Shown here in pieces: positions 38,969 to 46,546 of a DNA stretch of 50,247 bases (position 1 is its first letter; the number at the start of each line of letters is the position of its first letter). This DNA comes from Spirochaetia bacterium (lineage in GTDB: Bacteria; Spirochaetota; Spirochaetia; PWKH01), in the NCBI GenBank assembly GCA_007128345.1, contig SKXS01000109.1, positions 1-50,247 on the forward strand, written 5' to 3'. The notes below the pieces were generated by a model. The model made no database searches. It had not been told where the DNA came from and saw nothing but the letters and a program-made list of their open reading frames with translations. A program made the position numbers and the translations under genes.

Positions 38969-40111
38969 ATGAATGACATTGCTTACCTCCATAAGGCAGA
39001 GTACAAAGAGATACCTGAAGTAACTGTTTCAGCTCCCGGCATTGTCACATTCATGGGGGAATACACAGATTTGTGTGATGGATTTGTCCTGACAGGTGCC
39101 CTTGACCGGTATATGACTGTGTCGCTTTCAAGGAGAAAGGATAATTCCCTTAGATTTTATGCGGCTGATCTGGGAGAGCGTAAACGGACCACCATACCCA
39201 ACCTCAAGTACCGCAGGGAGGACCGCTGGGCAAACTACATCAAAGGGGTGCTCCATGAAATCTACCGGAGAAACTACGAATTCAAAGGGCTGAACATTAC
39301 GGTCAGCGGGAACATTCCCCAGAAAGTAGGACTTAAATCCTCCACTGCGATATGCGCTGCCACCGCTCTGGCCCTTAAAAATCTGCTCCAGGCCGATATC
39401 GCGGACAATCAGCTCATACAGGCTATTTATTTTGCCGAAACTTCCTTTCTCCAGTCAAAAGCCCGGCTGGTGGATATCATGAGCATGCTCTATGCACAAC
39501 CGCATACCATGCTGCTGTTTGATCTCCATACCCTTGACTATTCCCACGTGTCCTATAGGTCCGAGCAACTGGGACTGTACATTACCAACAGCAACCTTCC
39601 TTCTTTTTCAATTAAGGAAGACATCCTCTATAGGGAGGAGGAGACCATAGCGGCGTTTGAAGAGCTTCGTTCCAGTCAGCCGAACGGCCTCTTTCGTGAT
39701 TTGTCTGAGCAGGATGCGAAGAACCTTGCCGGTCAGCTGCCGGAAGAGCGCAAGCGGTTCTGCCTGCATGTCCTGGAAGAGAGCCGCAGGGTGGTGGAGA
39801 GCGCCCGCGCACTTGAACAAAAGGACTTCTTTGCGTATGGTAGGCTCATGAACCGGTCCCAGGAGAGCCTGCGGGATAAGTTCGAGGTGTCCTGTCCGGA
39901 AATTGACTGGCTGACCAAACGGGCAATGGAACTGCAGGGTTGTCTGGGATCGAAAATGATAGGAGAGGGTTTCGGCGGGTGTACCGTAACGCTGCTTGAG
40001 AAGAATTCTCTGGATGCCTACAAAAAGCGCCTCCAGGATTATGAGCATATATTCGGGTTCCATCCCGAGTGCTTTGAGTTCAATGCCTCAGGCGGTATTG
40101 GTGCATCCTGA
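38969..40111 (+). CDS. galactokinase-like GHMP kinase with altered active site
   Basis: The 380-aa product is homologous to GalK along its whole length; compare WANYIKGV, VSGNIPQ, ARALEQKDF and the C-terminal GEGFGGC. Canonical GalK starts its first motif APGRVNLIGEHTDY; here it is APGIVTFMGEYTDL, so the Arg that helps catalysis is Ile25 and the sugar-contacting His is Tyr32. The ATP motif GLSSSA is GLKSSTA (121-127). The catalytic Asp appears kept as D169 in RLVDIM, but the usual GIMDQ context is lost. It is probably a sugar kinase of another specificity or a non-catalytic homologue. It has its own promoter; surE follows. Confidence 0.82.
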   Translation: MNDIAYLHKAEYKEIPEVTVSAPGIVTFMGEYTDLCDGFVLTGALDRYMTVSLSRRKDNSLRFYAADLGERKRTTIPNLKYRREDRWANYIKGVLHEIYRRNYEFKGLNITVSGNIPQKVGLKSSTAICAATALALKNLLQADIADNQLIQAIYFAETSFLQSKARLVDIMSMLYAQPHTMLLFDLHTLDYSHVSYRSEQLGLYITNSNLPSFSIKEDILYREEETIAAFEELRSSQPNGLFRDLSEQDAKNLAGQLPEERKRFCLHVLEESRRVVESARALEQKDFFAYGRLMNRSQESLRDKFEVSCPEIDWLTKRAMELQGCLGSKMIGEGFGGCTVTLLEKNSLDAYKKRLQDYEHIFGFHPECFEFNASGGIGAS

Positions 40112-40133
40112 TGCATCCCTGAAGTACTGACCT

Positions 40134-40904
40134 ATGATCATACTCATAACTAATGACGACGGCATCTACAGCTCTGGCCTGAACATCCTTGCTGACCGCA
40201 TGCGTGAAGCCCATGATGTGTGGATAGCTGCTCCTGATCAGGAACGAAGCGCTGTATCCCATGGGATCACCTTCCTTGATCCGGTTCGATTTGTCCGGAC
40301 GGGAGCGCAGACCTACATGTGCAGCGGCACACCGGCTGACTGCATACTCTACGCACTGCATGGAGCGGTTCCTGTGCGGCCTGATGTTGTGATATCAGGG
40401 ATAAACCACGGGGTCAATGTAGGTACCGATATCGTGTATTCAGGCACGGTTGCTGCAGCCAGGCAGGCATCCTTCATCGGAGTTCCCGGCATAGCTGTAT
40501 CGGCGCAGACAGGGGAAACCGGATGCGCCTTCGAAGCGGCCGCTGAGCTCATCTGCCAAGAGCTTGATCGGCTCACGCAGCTCTGGAGCCCCCAGGTCGT
40601 AATAAACATCAATGTGCCGACTACATATGATGTCGCAAACGGAATGGTACTCGCCCATCCGGCGCTGAGCACGGAGGAAAACTTCCTGGAGGTTTATAAA
40701 CGCGGCGAGGATGACCTCTTCTACTTCCTGTCGGGATGGGAACGGAACCATGTGAAGCAGGAGCATCCCTCCAATGACGTGGAGGTGCTTAAAAGCGGGA
40801 TGGCTTCGATTTCACCGATCCTTATCAGGCCGGTGGTGCACCATGAGAGCATGGAGCATTTTGCCCGCTTCTATGCCCCGGGACATGCAGCAAGCGAGCA
40901 ATGA
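40134..40904 (+). CDS. surE: 5'/3'-nucleotidase SurE
   Basis: SurE is a metal-dependent phosphatase for nucleoside monophosphates and short polyphosphates. The 256-aa product has the metal and active-site motifs LITNDDGIYS, APDQERSAVSHG, CSGTPADC and SGINHGVNVGTDIVYSGTVA. It lies 22 bases after the galK-like gene and overlaps the next gene by 4 bases (ATGA), so the three probably form an operon. Confidence 0.94.
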   Translation: MIILITNDDGIYSSGLNILADRMREAHDVWIAAPDQERSAVSHGITFLDPVRFVRTGAQTYMCSGTPADCILYALHGAVPVRPDVVISGINHGVNVGTDIVYSGTVAAARQASFIGVPGIAVSAQTGETGCAFEAAAELICQELDRLTQLWSPQVVININVPTTYDVANGMVLAHPALSTEENFLEVYKRGEDDLFYFLSGWERNHVKQEHPSNDVEVLKSGMASISPILIRPVVHHESMEHFARFYAPGHAASEQ

Positions 40905-41212
40905 GCAGATACTGGGAGTCAATCTGCAGGAGATGCGGCCTGTGCTGCATGGAAAAGACCATCGTTTCTGACCGGGTTATCTACCATATGGATAGGCCCT
41001 GCGTTCACCTGGATACTGCCCGCATGAGCTGCTCCATCTACAAATCACGGTTTACCGACTGCTCCCACTGCAGGAAGATGACCCTCTGGAAGGCGCTGTT
41101 TGCCCCCTATCTGCCTGAGTCATGCGGGTATGTGCAGTGGGCCAAGCGCCTGCATATCAGGTGCGCTCCTTCCCGGGTTATTGTCTACATCGGAGATGAA
41201 AGCGAGCAGTAA
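40901..41212 (+). CDS. small Cys-rich YcgN/UPF0260-like protein
   Basis: The 103-aa product has the cysteine pattern of the YkgJ/YcgN family: CRRCGLCC near the N-terminus, then CVHLD, CSIYKSRFTDCSHC, LPESCGY and a later Cys. The set suggests binding of zinc or an Fe-S cluster, but no function is established for the family. Its ATG overlaps the surE stop in ATGA, which argues for a shared mRNA. A nifS-nifU pair for Fe-S assembly starts 80 bases downstream from its own promoter. Confidence 0.78.
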   Translation: MSRYWESICRRCGLCCMEKTIVSDRVIYHMDRPCVHLDTARMSCSIYKSRFTDCSHCRKMTLWKALFAPYLPESCGYVQWAKRLHIRCAPSRVIVYIGDESEQ

Positions 41213-41239
41213 GGGGCAGGATCTCATGCAATTCCAAGC

Positions 41240-41268
41240 TTGACTAAGGGTAATCCAATCGTTACCTT
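41240..41268 (+). promoter_or_regulatory. promoter of nifS-nifU
   Basis: TTGACT (41240-41245) and TACCTT (41263-41268) are 17 bases apart; the start should be near 41275. TACCTT is the same -10 box as at rpsT. No IscR-type operator was recognised. Confidence 0.55.
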
Positions 41269-41291
41269 TGTATTGACCGTTGAGGAGATGC

Positions 41292-42452
41292 ATGAAAAAA
41301 CGATTGGTATATCTTGACAACAACGCCACCACACCGCTTGATCCTGAGGTGAAGCGGGTGATACAGGAGAGTCTTGATCTCTATGGTAATGCGTCGAGCA
41401 TGCATACTCCAGGTAGAAACGCCCATAAGAAGATGGAGGATGCACGCAGTTCAGTTGCCCGGTTGATCCATGCTTCTGAGAGCGAAATCGTGTTCACCGG
41501 ATGCGGTTCCGAGTCGAACAATGCGGTGCTCAACCTGCTTTTCAGCCCTGAGGTGGATCTAGGGGGAAGAAAACGGTTTGTTACTTCAGCGATTGAGCAT
41601 CCCAGCATCTACGAACTTAAAGAGATGCTTGAGCGTAGAGGAATAGAGGTCACCCTGGTGCCGGTTGACGAGACGGGAAAGGTGCGCATGGACGCGTACG
41701 CACAGGCACTTGATAGTGATGTTGCCCTCGTGTCGATCATGCTTGCAAACAATGAGACCGGCACAATACAGGATGTCGGCGCGATGACTGCTTTGGCAAA
41801 GAAGTACGGCGCTCTGGTGCACACTGATGCGGTACAGGCTGCGGGAAAGATTGGCATAGATGTCCGTTCACTCGGTGTGGACTACCTGAGCCTTTCCGCG
41901 CACAAGATATATGCACCGAAAGGAATAGGTGCGCTCTATGTGCGCTCCGGTAGTCCCTTTACGCCGTTTCTGCGGGGCGGCCACCAGGAAGACGGCAGGC
42001 GTGCCGGGACGTACGACAACCTGGGTATTATGGCGTTTGGAAAGGCGGCGGAGCTTGCCCTCGAGCACTGGGAAGAAGATGCGCAGCGCATGCGCAGGCT
42101 CAGGGACATGCTTGATCTGGGCATACGTGAGAAGGTCGGGGATATCCATTGCAATGGACACCCGGAAGACCGGCTCCCCGGGACATTGAATGTGTCGTTC
42201 TACGGGGCGGAGGGTGAGTCGATCCTGCTGTACCTCGATATGGAGGGCATTGCAGTCTCAACAGGTTCTGCCTGCGCGACGGGATCACTTGAACCGTCTT
42301 ACGTTCTGGTTAACGCGGGACTCAGCAGTGATCTTGCCCACGGGTCCATCAGGTTCTCCCTTGGGAGGTTTACCACTGAGGAAGATATCGCATACGTGAC
42401 TGCACACATTCCCCCGGTTATTGAACGTCTCAGGAGGATGTCAACGGTATGA
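41292..42452 (+). CDS. nifS: cysteine desulfurase (NifS/IscS family)
   Basis: This PLP enzyme takes sulfur from cysteine for Fe-S clusters. ATG 41292 follows GAGGAG at 41282-41287 and gives 386 aa starting MKKRLVYLDNNATTPLDPEV; a TTG four codons earlier lies inside the ribosome binding site. The PLP lysine is K205 (SAHKIYAPKGIGA), with HTDAVQAAGKI before it. The persulfide cysteine is C328 in STGSACATGSLEPSYVL. The gene overlaps the nifU-like gene by 4 bases, as expected for enzyme and scaffold. Confidence 0.95.
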   Translation: MKKRLVYLDNNATTPLDPEVKRVIQESLDLYGNASSMHTPGRNAHKKMEDARSSVARLIHASESEIVFTGCGSESNNAVLNLLFSPEVDLGGRKRFVTSAIEHPSIYELKEMLERRGIEVTLVPVDETGKVRMDAYAQALDSDVALVSIMLANNETGTIQDVGAMTALAKKYGALVHTDAVQAAGKIGIDVRSLGVDYLSLSAHKIYAPKGIGALYVRSGSPFTPFLRGGHQEDGRRAGTYDNLGIMAFGKAAELALEHWEEDAQRMRRLRDMLDLGIREKVGDIHCNGHPEDRLPGTLNVSFYGAEGESILLYLDMEGIAVSTGSACATGSLEPSYVLVNAGLSSDLAHGSIRFSLGRFTTEEDIAYVTAHIPPVIERLRRMSTV

Positions 42453-43060
42453 GCGGTTCCAGTTTTATGTTTGATTGGGTCTATTCGGACAAGGTGAAAA
42501 GCCACTTCATGGAGCCGAGAAATATCCTTGAAGACCCGGAGTACCAGGATGACGGGAAGGGGCAGGTAGGCAGCATGGCCTGCGGAGACCAGATGCTGGT
42601 GGTTATTCAGGTAGAGGATGACCGCATCAAGGATATCAAATGGAAGACCTACGGATGCGCGAGCGCCATAGCCAGCACCTCCATGATGTCGGAGATGGTC
42701 AAGGGAATGACTCTTGAGGAGGCCTACCTGCTTACCCCCGATATGATAACCCAGAAGCTGGGAGGTCTGCCGCAGCACAAGTTCCACTGTTCTGTGCTGG
42801 GAGACAAGGCGCTGCGGGCGGCCATCGATGACTATCTGGACAGGCAGGGACTGGATAATCCCTACCGGAAAAACGTGGCGCAGATCATATGTGAGTGCAG
42901 GAATGTGACCGACCAGCAGATAGAAGAACTGGTTAAGAGCGGGAAGGCGGAGACATTGGAGCAGGTGCAGGAGATCACCGGCCTCGGTACGGTCTGCGGA
43001 TCTTGCAGATCCAAGGCGAGAGACCTCGTACATGAACTGCTTCACATGTATGGTAAGTAA
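42449..43060 (+). CDS. nifU: two-domain NifU-like Fe-S scaffold
   Basis: NifU receives sulfur from NifS and assembles clusters. The 203-aa product has the IscU-type domain (1-130) with its three cysteines in GSMACGDQM, TYGCASAIAS and KFHCSVLG. A BFD-like [2Fe-2S] domain (about 150-200) follows, with ICECRNVT and GLGTVCGSCRS. The third (Nfu) domain of classical NifU is absent. The start ATGA overlap with nifS indicates coupled translation. This arrangement suggests a general Fe-S system in place of an isc or suf operon, with no nitrogen fixation genes nearby. Confidence 0.93.
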   Translation: MSGSSFMFDWVYSDKVKSHFMEPRNILEDPEYQDDGKGQVGSMACGDQMLVVIQVEDDRIKDIKWKTYGCASAIASTSMMSEMVKGMTLEEAYLLTPDMITQKLGGLPQHKFHCSVLGDKALRAAIDDYLDRQGLDNPYRKNVAQIICECRNVTDQQIEELVKSGKAETLEQVQEITGLGTVCGSCRSKARDLVHELLHMYGK

Positions 43061-43065
43061 ATAGA

Positions 43066-43097
43066 TTGAATTTTCCCCAAACGGGGTGTACAGTACA
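43066..43097 (+). promoter_or_regulatory. promoter of clpS-clpA-aat with overlapping palindrome
   Basis: TTGAAT (43066-43071) and TACAGT (43089-43094) are 17 bases apart. A perfect palindrome TGTAC-A-GTACA covers 43087-43097, over the -10 box. CCCC/GGGG (43075-43078 and 43083-43086) forms another dyad in the spacer. Such placement suits a repressor site, but no regulator is known. Confidence 0.5.
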
Positions 43098-43114
43098 GGT
43101 AGGGGAGGAGCGCA

Positions 43115-43432
43115 GTGTCTGAAAAGCATCAGGGGATAACCCAGCATGATACCGTGACGGATCAGAATCAGTCAGCCACCCGTCCGCCGCTCTACCACGT
43201 GGTGCTGCTCAATGATGACTACACATCTATGGAATTTGTCCTGAAGGTCATCCAGCAGGTGTTCCACCACAACAGTCAGGAAGCTATGGAGATTATGCTG
43301 GAAGTGCACAAAAAGGGTAAGGGAATTGCGGGAACCTATACCCGGGACATTGCAAAGACCAAGGCTGAGAAAGTAATGCACCTTGCGTTCCGGGAGAATT
43401 TTCCGCTTAAGTGCATTCTGGAAAAGGTGTAA
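43115..43432 (+). CDS. clpS: ClpS, N-degron adaptor of ClpA
   Basis: ClpS binds proteins with bulky N-terminal residues and hands them to ClpAP. The start is GTG 43115 after GGGGAGGAG; the product is 105 aa. A flexible N-terminus (1-25) is followed by the core YHVVLLNDDYTSMEFVLKVI with the substrate-pocket residues, HKKGKGIAGTYTRDIAKTKA and the C-terminal LKCILEK. It is followed by clpA, the usual partner gene, 74 bases downstream. Confidence 0.97.
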   Translation: MSEKHQGITQHDTVTDQNQSATRPPLYHVVLLNDDYTSMEFVLKVIQQVFHHNSQEAMEIMLEVHKKGKGIAGTYTRDIAKTKAEKVMHLAFRENFPLKCILEKV

Positions 43433-43457
43433 CCGTTTGGGTAAGCGATTGGTTTTC

Positions 43458-43502
43458 TTGATCCGGCATGCATGCCGGCACCGGGGGAACCGGAAGGATC
43501 AA
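43458..43502 (+). promoter_or_regulatory. three-way-junction RNA structure covering the clpA ribosome binding site
   Basis: Outer strands TTGATCC (43458-43464) and GGATCAA (43496-43502) are perfectly complementary. Between them lie the palindrome GGCATGCATGCC (43465-43476; 16 bp if the flanking CC/GG are counted) and CCGG-GGGAA-CCGG (43481-43493). The clpA Shine-Dalgarno AAGGA (43494-43498) lies partly in the outer stem. When folded the mRNA should be poorly translated, so this is a candidate translational switch. Confidence 0.6.
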
Positions 43503-43506
43503 AGTA

Positions 43507-45813
43507 ATGAAAGTTTCAGATGCGGTGCAGGAAGTTCTTGGTACCGCCTACTTGACCGCCAGAGAGCGGCATCATGAATATATTACTCCTGAGCATCTGC
43601 TCTACGCATTGCTGTCGTATGAGAGCATAAGGTTTGTTCTTAAGGAATGCAGGGTATCGATAGGTGATCTCCAGCAGCAGATTGAAGCGTATTTTGACGA
43701 GTACATTCCGTCTTTGGATGGTGATCGGGAACCCGAGCAGACTGTGGGATTCCATGGAGTTGTTGAACGTGCGGTGGTACATACTGAATCTGCACAGAAG
43801 GAGTACCTTGAGCTCTCAGACCTGCTGGTGTCCATATTCGACGAGCAGGAGACCTTCAGTTCCTACTTCCTCATTCGTCAGGGGATGACGAAATTCCGCC
43901 TGGTTGAAGTCATCAGCCATGGGCTGCCCAGCCACCTTTCCCAGGAGGAATTTGACGATGATGACGATGATGACGATGCTGATCAGGATGCATCTGATGA
44001 GTCCGATGCGCAGCAAGATGATCAGCCTGTCAGAAAGCAGCGGAACCAGGAGTCGCTGCAGCGGTTCACCAGGAACCTGACGGAGGCCGCAAAACAGAAT
44101 CTCCTGGATCCCCTCATAGGAAGGGAGGACATCATCGAGCGTACCCTGCGTGTGCTCTGCCGGAGGACAAAGAACAATCCGATCCTTGTCGGCGATCCGG
44201 GGGTAGGCAAGACTGCTCTTGCTGCCGGTATTGCTCACCGAATAATTCAGGGGAATATTCCTCAGGCCCTCAGCGATATCGAAGTATTTGAACTTGATAT
44301 GGGCAGCCTGCTGGCCGGCACCAAATATCGCGGTGATTTCGAGGAACGGCTGAAGGCAGTCATCAACGAGCTCAAGTCGCTTAAGGCAATACTCTTCATT
44401 GATGAAATACACACCATTATCGGCGCAGGATCAGTGTCAGGGGGATCCCTGGACGGGTCGAACCTCCTTAAGCCTGCCCTTGCAGACGGCACACTCCGGT
44501 GCATCGGATCCACCACAGGAGATGAGTACAAGAAGATATTCTCAAAGGATGGCGCTCTCTCAAGAAGATTTCAGAAGATTGAGGTGCCTGAAACCACCGG
44601 CAAGGAGACTTTGGATATACTCCGGGGACTGCAGCAGCGGTTCGAGGAATACCACAAAGTGTCCTATTCCGAGAGCTCGCTTAAATCGGCGGTTGATCTT
44701 TCGGTCAAGTACCTCCATGACCGTAGGCTCCCTGACAAAGCCATTGACATAATGGACGAGGCAGGAGCGTTCCTGCAGATGAAGCATGTGCGCATAGGGC
44801 GGAAGAAGCGCGCTCCCAAGGTGGATACTACTGTCATCGAACGGATTGTTGCTTCCATGGCACGTGTGCCTGTGACCAAGATTAACAGGACTGAAAATGA
44901 GCGTCTTCAGGCTCTAGATGCTGAACTGAAGTCCCATGTGTTCGGGCAGGAACGTGCGGTCGAGCTGGTGGCTTCGGCTATCAAGCGCAGCCGGGCGGGC
45001 TTTTCAAAGCCGGAGAAACCGGTGGCTACCTTTTTATTTGTAGGTCCGACCGGGGTTGGAAAAACTGAGCTCTGCGTGCAGCTGTCGAGGACCATGGGCG
45101 TGCCCCTGATCAGGTTTGACATGAGCGAGTACCAGGAGAAGCATACCGTGAGCAGGCTGGTGGGTGCACCTCCCGGGTATGTGGGATATGATGAAGGAGG
45201 ACTCCTTACCGATGCCGTGCGCAAACAGCCCCACGCGGTGCTGCTGCTCGATGAGGTGGAGAAGGCTCACCAGGACATCTACAACATTCTCCTGCAGGTA
45301 TTCGACTATGCGACCCTTACTGACAACATGGGCAGAAAAGCTGATTTCCGAAATGTAATTATCGTCATGACCAGCAATGCCGGCGCCCGTGACTTGGGCC
45401 GCAGGATGATCGGGTTCATAGAAGATGCAACGGATTCATCTGAGGTGAGCATGGCGGTTGAGCGTCTCTTCTCGCCTGAGTTCCGCAACCGCTTGGATGC
45501 GGTGGTTACCTTCAACCATCTGGGCAGCCAGGAAGTGCTCTCCATCGTCGATAAGGAAATTCGTGAGTTCTCTGCAATGCTGGAAAAAAAGCGGGTAGGC
45601 ATGACTGTGACCGGCAGCGCACGTGAATGGTTTGCTCACAACGGATTCTCACAGGAATTCGGTGCCCGGAACATAGCGAGGCTCATCCAGAATACCCTCA
45701 AGGATACCCTGGTGGACCGGATACTCTTCGGTGATCTCCAGCGGGGAGGGAATGTGGTCGTTGACTTGCGTGATGGAGAGATCACCATAGAGACAGAACT
45801 GGTCAGCACCTGA
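43507..45813 (+). CDS. clpA: ClpA, AAA+ unfoldase of the ClpAP protease
   Basis: ClpA unfolds substrates and feeds them to ClpP. I start at ATG 43507 (MKVSDAVQEVLGTAYL), 768 aa; an upstream in-frame ATG at 43468 lies inside the hairpin region before the ribosome binding site. The N-domain (1-140) is followed by a linker with eight Asp in a row (150-157). D1 has Walker A GDPGVGKT (229-236), and D2 has GPTGVGKT. FRNRLDAVVTF and the ClpP-binding loop IGF in RRMIGFIED identify ClpA rather than ClpB or ClpC. It lies between clpS and aat. Confidence 0.96.
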   Translation: MKVSDAVQEVLGTAYLTARERHHEYITPEHLLYALLSYESIRFVLKECRVSIGDLQQQIEAYFDEYIPSLDGDREPEQTVGFHGVVERAVVHTESAQKEYLELSDLLVSIFDEQETFSSYFLIRQGMTKFRLVEVISHGLPSHLSQEEFDDDDDDDDADQDASDESDAQQDDQPVRKQRNQESLQRFTRNLTEAAKQNLLDPLIGREDIIERTLRVLCRRTKNNPILVGDPGVGKTALAAGIAHRIIQGNIPQALSDIEVFELDMGSLLAGTKYRGDFEERLKAVINELKSLKAILFIDEIHTIIGAGSVSGGSLDGSNLLKPALADGTLRCIGSTTGDEYKKIFSKDGALSRRFQKIEVPETTGKETLDILRGLQQRFEEYHKVSYSESSLKSAVDLSVKYLHDRRLPDKAIDIMDEAGAFLQMKHVRIGRKKRAPKVDTTVIERIVASMARVPVTKINRTENERLQALDAELKSHVFGQERAVELVASAIKRSRAGFSKPEKPVATFLFVGPTGVGKTELCVQLSRTMGVPLIRFDMSEYQEKHTVSRLVGAPPGYVGYDEGGLLTDAVRKQPHAVLLLDEVEKAHQDIYNILLQVFDYATLTDNMGRKADFRNVIIVMTSNAGARDLGRRMIGFIEDATDSSEVSMAVERLFSPEFRNRLDAVVTFNHLGSQEVLSIVDKEIREFSAMLEKKRVGMTVTGSAREWFAHNGFSQEFGARNIARLIQNTLKDTLVDRILFGDLQRGGNVVVDLRDGEITIETELVST

Positions 45814-45820
45814 TACAGCC

Positions 45821-46546
45821 ATGGACAGAGATACATCATTCCCCACGCTTTCAGTGCATCAGCGCGTGCAGTTTCCTCTCCCCGAGGAGGCAAGTGATAT
45901 CGTTGCAGTCGGGGGAAACCTCTCAGTCGGTATGCTGATCTCCGCCTATGAGCAGGGCGTATTCCCCTGGTATGAAGATCCCTCGCCGATCATCTGGTGG
46001 TCACCGAGACAGCGGCTGGTGCTTTCCGTCGGATCCCTTCATGTATCCAGGAGGATGCGGCGGATCATCAGGCAGGCTGAGGATATTACCGTCACTGCTG
46101 ATACCGCATTCGACGAAGTGATCACTGCGTGCGCTTCAGCGGGGAGGGGCCGTGAGGAAGGAACATGGATTACTGCAGAGATGCAGCGTGCGTACATTGA
46201 CCTGCATGAAGCAGGGTTTGCCCACAGCATAGAAGCCTGGAGAGGCGATGCACTTGTGGGAGGACTCTACGGGGTTTCCCTGGGTTGTGCGTTCTTTGGC
46301 GAGTCCATGTTCTCACGCACACCCAACGGATCAAAGTTCTGCCTGCAGAAACTGCATGAGCTGCTTGAAGCGCTGGAGTTTCTCTTCATCGACTGCCAGG
46401 TCCGTACCGATCACATGCTCTCCCTCGGCGCTGCTGAGATTGAGCGTGACAGATTTCTGGCTATGCTGGAGGAGGCCCTTCGGTCACCCTCGATAACCGG
46501 AAGCTGGAGCGGGCTGCTTAGTGTTCATACGCGCTCCCGCCGATGA
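45821..46546 (+). CDS. aat: leucyl/phenylalanyl-tRNA-protein transferase
   Basis: Aat attaches Leu or Phe to proteins with N-terminal Lys or Arg and so makes N-degrons. The 241-aa product has the signatures GVFPWYEDPSPIIWWSPRQR, GREEGTWITAEMQRAYIDLH, GGLYGVSLGCAFFGESMFS and FIDCQVRTDHMLSLGA. It starts 8 bases after clpA, completing an enzyme-adaptor-unfoldase set in one operon. Its last 29 bases overlap the convergent gene on the other strand. Confidence 0.96.
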   Translation: MDRDTSFPTLSVHQRVQFPLPEEASDIVAVGGNLSVGMLISAYEQGVFPWYEDPSPIIWWSPRQRLVLSVGSLHVSRRMRRIIRQAEDITVTADTAFDEVITACASAGRGREEGTWITAEMQRAYIDLHEAGFAHSIEAWRGDALVGGLYGVSLGCAFFGESMFSRTPNGSKFCLQKLHELLEALEFLFIDCQVRTDHMLSLGAAEIERDRFLAMLEEALRSPSITGSWSGLLSVHTRSRR

